Shown: in pieces, positions 56,815-60,930 of the stretch
Numbering within the stretch: position 1 is the stretch's first letter
Layout: the number at the start of each line of letters is the position of its first letter
Source of the DNA: a virus
IMG/VR virus record: IMGVR_UViG_3300032164_000015
Location: 1-60,930 of that record
Length of the DNA stretch: 60,930 nucleotides
Strand: one strand, 5' to 3'
The notes under the pieces: model-generated
What the model was told of the DNA's origin: nothing
Seen by the model: the letters and a program-made list of their open reading frames with translations, nothing else
The model's database searches: none
Made by a program: the position numbers and the translations under genes

Positions 56815-57297
56815 TTAATGCTTCAGGGGTGGGACTTCATCGAGGTGACTGGCGTGGGCTTCAGCTTCGTGGCGGACGCGCATCATCATGTGGCGCAGCC
56901 CGTGGAGGAACTTCTCCAGCGGTACTGGGGCGCGGCACGTCGGGTCTTCGCAGCCCTTGCGATGGCCGGTGACGGCCTCCTCCAGACCCAGATGCTGGGC
57001 CTGCTGCATGGAGTGAAAGACCGACGTGGGGTTGACGCCGAAGTTGATGACGGCGACGCCGCTCTGGAAGCCCGCGCGCCCGGCGTAGCCGTCGGCGAGG
57101 AAGCGCAGGAGGTCGAGAGCCGCCGCCTGCGCCTGCTCCTCTTCCTCGGGCAGCGCCGTGGCGGCCTTCTCAATCAGCTCGGAGATGAGGTCGTCCGACC
57201 TTTCGAGGAGAGCGACCAGTTCTTCGAAGGGAGCGCCGTAGTGGGCCTTCAGGCTCTGCACCAGCTTCACCGCGTGCTCCGCGCGCTCGTCACTCAT
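56815..57297 (-). CDS. Hypothetical helical protein (160 aa)
   Basis: Acidic helical N-terminal two-thirds; the C-terminal part has HRKGCEDPTCRAP and a His-rich helix (HMMMRVRHEAEAHASH) that could bind metal. ATG at 57297. The 148-base gap upstream (57298-57445) holds two inverted TGATCAAC words about 60 bases apart but no convincing promoter. Confidence 0.68.
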   Translation of the reverse strand: MSDERAEHAVKLVQSLKAHYGAPFEELVALLERSDDLISELIEKAATALPEEEEQAQAAALDLLRFLADGYAGRAGFQSGVAVINFGVNPTSVFHSMQQAQHLGLEEAVTGHRKGCEDPTCRAPVPLEKFLHGLRHMMMRVRHEAEAHASHLDEVPPLKH

Positions 57298-57445
57298 CGG
57301 TCGCCTCTCTGTGGGGAAATGTAGGACAACCCTGCCAGACCTTCCCAGTTTCTGGCTCGGAGGGTGATCGCCAGATGATCAACACCAGCCGATTTCCGAA
57401 GCGGAAGGCTAGCGGTGGCGGGAGTTTGCGAGGCGGGGAGGTTGA

Positions 57446-57919
57446 TCACTTGAGAGTCTCCGCAGCCCACATCTTCCGCTTGCTCCACGGAGCCACGAGG
57501 CCACCTTTGTCCCCCGCTCGCCGTCTCTTTGGGTGGAAGCGCTCGCGCTTCGCGCACTGCCGACACGACAGCTTGTCGCCGAGGCCATCCATCGAAACGC
57601 CAGCGGTGTTACCGCAAAGTGTTCGGAGACCGACGATGTTGACCTGCCGGTTCCGTGATTCCACTTCGGTCAGGTGAACGTCGTTTCCGAACTTGGTCAT
57701 CACTCGCATGTAGAAGCGCTCGGACGTGAGCTGCATCTCCGGCGCTGAAGTCCAGAGGTCGCCGCGCTGCTCCGCGAACCCGAGCTTCACCAGCTTCTCC
57801 ATGACGCGCAGAAGGGTGGGCTCTTGGTTGTCGGGGAACTCCGAACAGAGGTCGCGCGGGGACGGCATCTCTTCTCGGAAGTTCAGCCACGAGAGCACGT
57901 TCAACTCCAGCCGGGTCAT
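57446..57919 (-). CDS. Winged-helix protein with zinc-type end (157 aa)
   Basis: First 60 residues (RLELNVLSWLNFREEMPSPR, LLRVMEKLVKLGFAEQ) look like a winged helix. Near the C-terminus CGNTAGVSMDGLGDKLSCRQC offers a Cys site, then a basic tail. ATG at 57919 in an ATGA overlap fixes the start. Possible transcription factor. Confidence 0.7.
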   Translation of the reverse strand: MTRLELNVLSWLNFREEMPSPRDLCSEFPDNQEPTLLRVMEKLVKLGFAEQRGDLWTSAPEMQLTSERFYMRVMTKFGNDVHLTEVESRNRQVNIVGLRTLCGNTAGVSMDGLGDKLSCRQCAKRERFHPKRRRAGDKGGLVAPWSKRKMWAAETLK

Positions 57920-58347
57920 GGGGCCTTCTCCGGCAGCGAGTAGTCGGTGAACCACAGGCTGGCGAGGTACGCGACCGCCGCCTTCTTGTGCTCGTGCTTC
58001 GGCTCGAAGCTCCCCTGAATGCACTGGAGGTGGCGCAGCGCCATCTCGGCGTCGATGCCCTCCACCCTTCCGAACTCCACGCCTGCGAGGCCCGAGAAGA
58101 ACCACGTCGTCTGGAACTGCCTCCACTTCCGACCGACCGCACTGGAGAGCGAGTCGTCCTTGAACTCGTCGGGGATGGCTTCCCACGGAGGCATCAGCGG
58201 CAGCGCACGCGCCGGGAACGCGAGCTGAAGCTGACTCACCGGCACGGGCTTCAGAAGCTTGAGGTCGAGCCGGGGCTCGTTGTCGCTCACCGGGAGGTGG
58301 TCCTTCCGCTCCGCAGCCCGCCGACTCTTCCGATTCGCCTTCACCAT
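57916..58347 (-). CDS. Hypothetical protein (143 aa)
   Basis: Basic N-terminus (VKANRKSRRAAERK), proline-rich linker, and helical C-terminal region with WRQFQTTWFFSGLAGVEFG. Overlaps both neighbours. No family recognised. Confidence 0.68.
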   Translation of the reverse strand: MVKANRKSRRAAERKDHLPVSDNEPRLDLKLLKPVPVSQLQLAFPARALPLMPPWEAIPDEFKDDSLSSAVGRKWRQFQTTWFFSGLAGVEFGRVEGIDAEMALRHLQCIQGSFEPKHEHKKAAVAYLASLWFTDYSLPEKAP

Positions 58348-59189
58348 GAGAGCACCTTGAGAGGGGCGCTGTGCTTTCCCTCGTGTTCGGGTTCGAGCGT
58401 GCAGCGCACGCGCTCACCGTGCCCAGATCCACCCCACTCAGCACCACAGAGCTTCGGATGTTCCGCCCGATACTCACGAGTGCTGAGCGCGGTGGCGACC
58501 AGCGCCGACAGCGCGCGCGCCTCGTCCGAGCCCGCCGTGTACAGCGACATCACCTTGAGCGCGTCCCTTCCGAAGTCCTTCAACTGCTTCAGAAGCAATC
58601 GCGCTTCCTCGCGCGCCGCATCGCGCTCCAGCATGAAGCGCTCGTCGTTCTCCGCCTTGGCCTTCTTGTACGCGTCGCGCTCGTTCTTCAGAAGCTCGAT
58701 GGAGGACCACACGTCCGCGTACCCGGCCTCGCGCGGGCCGACCATCTCCGCCAAGTCTTGGAACCCCTTCTCCGCCGCCTTGAGCTGGTGTTCGACCTGC
58801 TCCGCGTAGACGGTCATCTTCGCGAGCATTGCTTTCGCGGTTTCAAGATCCAACGGCGCACCTGCGAGCTGTGCCGCCGTGGGCTGCTGAATCTCGCGCG
58901 CCGACTGCGGAAGTCCTACCAGCCGGTCGATGATTTTCTGCTTGGTGGTCGGTTCCTTCGGAGGGGCACCGCCGTGACCCGCCGGACGCAGATCCGCCGC
59001 CGCAGCGTGGCGCAGCGCGTCCGCACCAGTCATGGTGCCCGGCTGTCGCTCAGTCTCTTTGCCGCAGGTCTCGCACCGGAAAATCCACTCCCGCTTGCCG
59101 GGCACCTCTGCACCGGTCGCATCGGTCTCGACCGTCACATTGATGCTCGGCATCCACGGTTTGGGGTGAGCGCAGCGGGTCTCGGACAT
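58341..59189 (-). CDS. Zinc-type N- and C-terminal protein with central coiled coil (282 aa)
   Basis: N-terminal CAHPKPW and FRCETCGKETE form a zinc site; the middle 140 residues are a coiled coil; the C-terminus has LCGAEWGGSGHGERVRCTLEPEHEGKH-type Cys/His residues. ATG at 59189 follows a -10 box by six bases. First gene of a three-gene operon. Confidence 0.72.
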   Translation of the reverse strand: MSETRCAHPKPWMPSINVTVETDATGAEVPGKREWIFRCETCGKETERQPGTMTGADALRHAAAADLRPAGHGGAPPKEPTTKQKIIDRLVGLPQSAREIQQPTAAQLAGAPLDLETAKAMLAKMTVYAEQVEHQLKAAEKGFQDLAEMVGPREAGYADVWSSIELLKNERDAYKKAKAENDERFMLERDAAREEARLLLKQLKDFGRDALKVMSLYTAGSDEARALSALVATALSTREYRAEHPKLCGAEWGGSGHGERVRCTLEPEHEGKHSAPLKVLSW

Positions 59190-59195
59190 GGGGCT

Positions 59196-59225
59196 CTCTT
59201 AAACGCAAGGGATAGCGATAGTCAA
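59196..59225 (-). promoter_or_regulatory. Leaderless-type promoter
   Basis: Minus strand TTGACT (59225-59220), 18-base spacer, TAAGAG (59201-59196), six bases to the ATG at 59189 (or TTAAGA with a 17-base spacer). Confidence 0.65.
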
Positions 59226-59229
59226 TCGC

Positions 59230-59559
59230 TTACGGCTTTGTGGCGAGCAGCGCAGACAGCATCCGGGGCTCCAGCTTCAGAAGTTCTTCGCGCGAATCCG
59301 GGGAAACGCTGGGAGACCGGCTGAGCACGGCGACGAAGGGAGCCAGCGCCATCAGCACTTCACGCACTTCCAGCAGCGCGTCCAGCTTCGCCCGCAGCTT
59401 GTCGTAGTCGTCGAGCCGTTGGTGGGTTGCGACCGAGGGCAGGGACGCGAGCCACGCGTACTCCAGCTCGTCGATGAGCTTGTGCTCGATGAACAGCTCC
59501 GAGCGGCAGACGCGCAGCAGGTCCAGCATCCGTTGGTTCTCGATTGGTTTGTTCGACAT
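59230..59559 (-). CDS. Hypothetical helical protein (109 aa)
   Basis: ATG at 59559 with GAGG eight bases before. Helical throughout, with LRVCRSELFIEHKLIDELEY and a long second helix pair. It lies between two promoter-led genes; its own promoter is not clear. Confidence 0.68.
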   Translation of the reverse strand: MSNKPIENQRMLDLLRVCRSELFIEHKLIDELEYAWLASLPSVATHQRLDDYDKLRAKLDALLEVREVLMALAPFVAVLSRSPSVSPDSREELLKLEPRMLSALLATKP

Positions 59560-59632
59560 GTCAGCGCCTCGCGTACATCGCACGCTCCACTGCTTTGTTT
59601 GAAAACCGAAAATTCCGAGGGCTCCGGGTGGA

Positions 59633-60769
59633 TCAATCGCGCTCGTCGCACTCGGGGTAGTGCTGACAGGGGTCCTTGCAGCAGTTGTCGCAGACCGGCA
59701 GCTTGACGTGCCCTGCGTTGCTCGTGAGGTACTTGCACCACGGCTTGTGGGGGTCCTTCAGGTTGTAGAGGTTGCACGATGGACAGAGGGATTTGTCGTC
59801 GTGGTTGAAGTTCTCAGGACGCGTGGGCTTTGAGATCCGCTCGACCTCCGCCGCCTTCTCCACGAAGCCGGGAAAGGCGTTCGTGATTTGAAGCGGGACG
59901 TAGGGTGCCCAGATGTGCCCGGCCTTCATTGCTTCGCGCAGCTCCTCTTCCGTCGGAGGTCGCCCGGCCCACGGAATCGCGAAGGGGCTCCCGGCCAGAG
60001 GGTTCTCGACGTGGTTCCGCTCGAAGAGCCGGTTCAGCTCGTTCGCAAGCCGCTCCCGCACCTCCGGGGGTCCATCAGGGGTGGCCTCGTGCGCGGAGGG
60101 CGTGAAGCGGGCCGCGAACTCAGCCACGTTCCGCTCGGCCTCCATCAGCAGGGTGAGCTGGGACAGGGTCAACCCGGTCTTGAGGGCGAGCTTCTGGAGC
60201 CGCCTCAGGGCGAAGCCGGTGCTCAGGACGCCTCCGAGTAGCTCCGCGACGCTTTCAGAGGCTGGCGGGCCTTCTGGGGGCCTTGGGAGGGCTGATTCGG
60301 GGGCCTCTGGGATGGGATTCGCCGACACCTTGGCCACCTCGGGCGCACGGAGGGCCTCGTTGGCGTCCGTCACAGGCTCTCCACGCTCCTCCGGAGGGGT
60401 TGGAGCGACAACAGCCGACGTGACCGACCGCACCGCCCGCACGACCGCAGCGACCGGCTGCTCTTTCGGCTCCTCCGCAGGGGGCAGGGTCAGGGTGGTC
60501 AGCTTGCAGGTCGGGCAGAAGAAGGTCCGGGTCCACGGGTCGAAGTTGGTGGGCTCGAAGGGCAGGTCGCAGAGGGGGCAGCACCAGTGACGCGTGGGGA
60601 GGGCAGCCTCGGCTCGGGCCACGTCCTTCTCGTGCAGCTCCGCGAAGAACTGGCGGGTGCTCGCGCAGATGTCCTTGGGGCAGGTCTCCATCAGCCCCGC
60701 GTGGTCCGCGTGGTAGGCGCGATGCACCGTCTGCATCAGCCACCGAATCATCTCGTGGGAGTCGGTCAT
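59633..60769 (-). CDS. Multi-zinc-site protein (378 aa)
   Basis: Three Cys groups: RHWCCPLCDLPFE with FFCPTCKL (about 62-88), LCPSCNLYNL (about 330), and CDNCCKDPCQHYPEC at the end. The middle has a disordered Pro/Ala region (95-175) and helices. Leaderless start: the ATG at 60769 lies six bases after a -10 box. Function unknown; the size and Cys sites suggest a nucleic-acid or host-protein binder. Confidence 0.75.
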   Translation of the reverse strand: MTDSHEMIRWLMQTVHRAYHADHAGLMETCPKDICASTRQFFAELHEKDVARAEAALPTRHWCCPLCDLPFEPTNFDPWTRTFFCPTCKLTTLTLPPAEEPKEQPVAAVVRAVRSVTSAVVAPTPPEERGEPVTDANEALRAPEVAKVSANPIPEAPESALPRPPEGPPASESVAELLGGVLSTGFALRRLQKLALKTGLTLSQLTLLMEAERNVAEFAARFTPSAHEATPDGPPEVRERLANELNRLFERNHVENPLAGSPFAIPWAGRPPTEEELREAMKAGHIWAPYVPLQITNAFPGFVEKAAEVERISKPTRPENFNHDDKSLCPSCNLYNLKDPHKPWCKYLTSNAGHVKLPVCDNCCKDPCQHYPECDERD

Positions 60770-60775
60770 TCGGGC

Positions 60776-60803
60776 TTTGTATCGGCAGCCCTGCGGTTGT
60801 CCA
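60776..60803 (-). promoter_or_regulatory. Leaderless-type promoter
   Basis: Minus strand TGGACA (60803-60798), 16-base spacer, TACAAA (60781-60776), six bases to the ATG at 60769. The remaining 127 bases to the right edge show no gene. Confidence 0.65.
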
Positions 60804-60930
60804 CACGCTCCGCTTCGTCCCCCAGTCCAGCGTCCTCTCGCGCTCCCCGCTCAGGGCAACGTCGGCAGCGTCAGCACCACTCCCACCGTGCTCCCAAGAT
60901 CCATGTGGGGAGTTTGCCTACATCTATTCC

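Noticed and set aside
57298-57445. Inverted TGATCAAC words about 60 bases apart
   Set aside because: Short words around a common TGATCA core; no promoter or repeat of the arrangement elsewhere, so chance is likely.
57294-57566. 90-codon minus-strand frame filling the gap before 57297
   Set aside because: It overlaps the winged-helix gene in another frame and has no ribosome site or family-like features.
1-60930. tRNA genes, rRNA, CRISPR arrays, insertion sequences, integrase or attachment sites
   Set aside because: None could be recognised by eye; gaps between genes are nearly all too short, and no tyrosine or serine recombinase was seen.

Overview
The window is a gene-dense, GC-rich segment of a tailed double-stranded DNA bacteriophage (Caudoviricetes), probably one with a large genome. 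It contains a terminase large subunit, virion-type multidomain proteins, a nearly complete phage-encoded replication and recombination set, lysis-type genes and many tiny overlapping genes. Stop/start overlaps of the ATGA or GTGA kind join most neighbours. No rRNA, tRNA, CRISPR array or insertion sequence was seen. A lipoprotein with a clear lipobox and several one-helix membrane proteins suggest a Gram-negative-type host, but the host cannot be named from sequence alone. Only family-level assignments are made; no database was searched.

Layout. 1-6.3 kb (minus strand): the end of a packaging/virion cluster, with terminase large subunit (cut by the window edge), a small-subunit candidate, a family A DNA polymerase, a lysine-rich DNA-binding protein and a zeta-toxin-type P-loop kinase. 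6.3-12.7 kb: one 2128-residue polyvalent protein with two intact-looking kinase-like domains, a decayed third, and a five-copy helical module. 12.7-31 kb (minus): ParB-like protein, SSB, RuvC-like resolvase, Cas4-like and Holliday-resolvase-like PD-(D/E)XK nucleases, a RecA with an unusual P-loop and a cysteine-bearing insertion, a tandem MerR-type regulator, a superfamily 2 helicase, a second SSB-like protein with an SSB-type tip, primase, DnaB-like helicase, DnaC-like loader and a winged-helix initiator candidate. 31.1-31.3 kb is a candidate replication origin with three spaced DnaA-box-like repeats. 31.3-35 kb: a MoxR AAA+ plus von Willebrand A/HExxH pair resembling CobS/CobT.

35.1-37.7 kb is a plus-strand island of membrane proteins, including a lipoprotein. 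From 37.7 kb to the right edge the genes form short, mostly minus-strand operons, each behind its own sigma70-like promoter. They encode Ku, a receiver-like (cREC) protein, a KH-domain protein, a family 4 uracil-DNA glycosylase, an M15 endolysin, a DUF3846 protein and many small CxxC zinc-type proteins of unknown role.

How it fits together. The left half looks like late/virion and core replication genes in long coupled operons. The right half looks like accessory and host-takeover genes with strong individual promoters, many with the -10 box only 5-8 bases before the start codon, which predicts leaderless mRNAs. Recurring palindromes at starts and -10 boxes suggest phage-encoded transcriptional control. 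The most unusual points are the tandem-kinase giant protein next to a zeta-type toxin, the RecA variant, SSB-like C-terminal tips on several proteins, a Ku gene with no ligase in view, and the leaderless promoter set.
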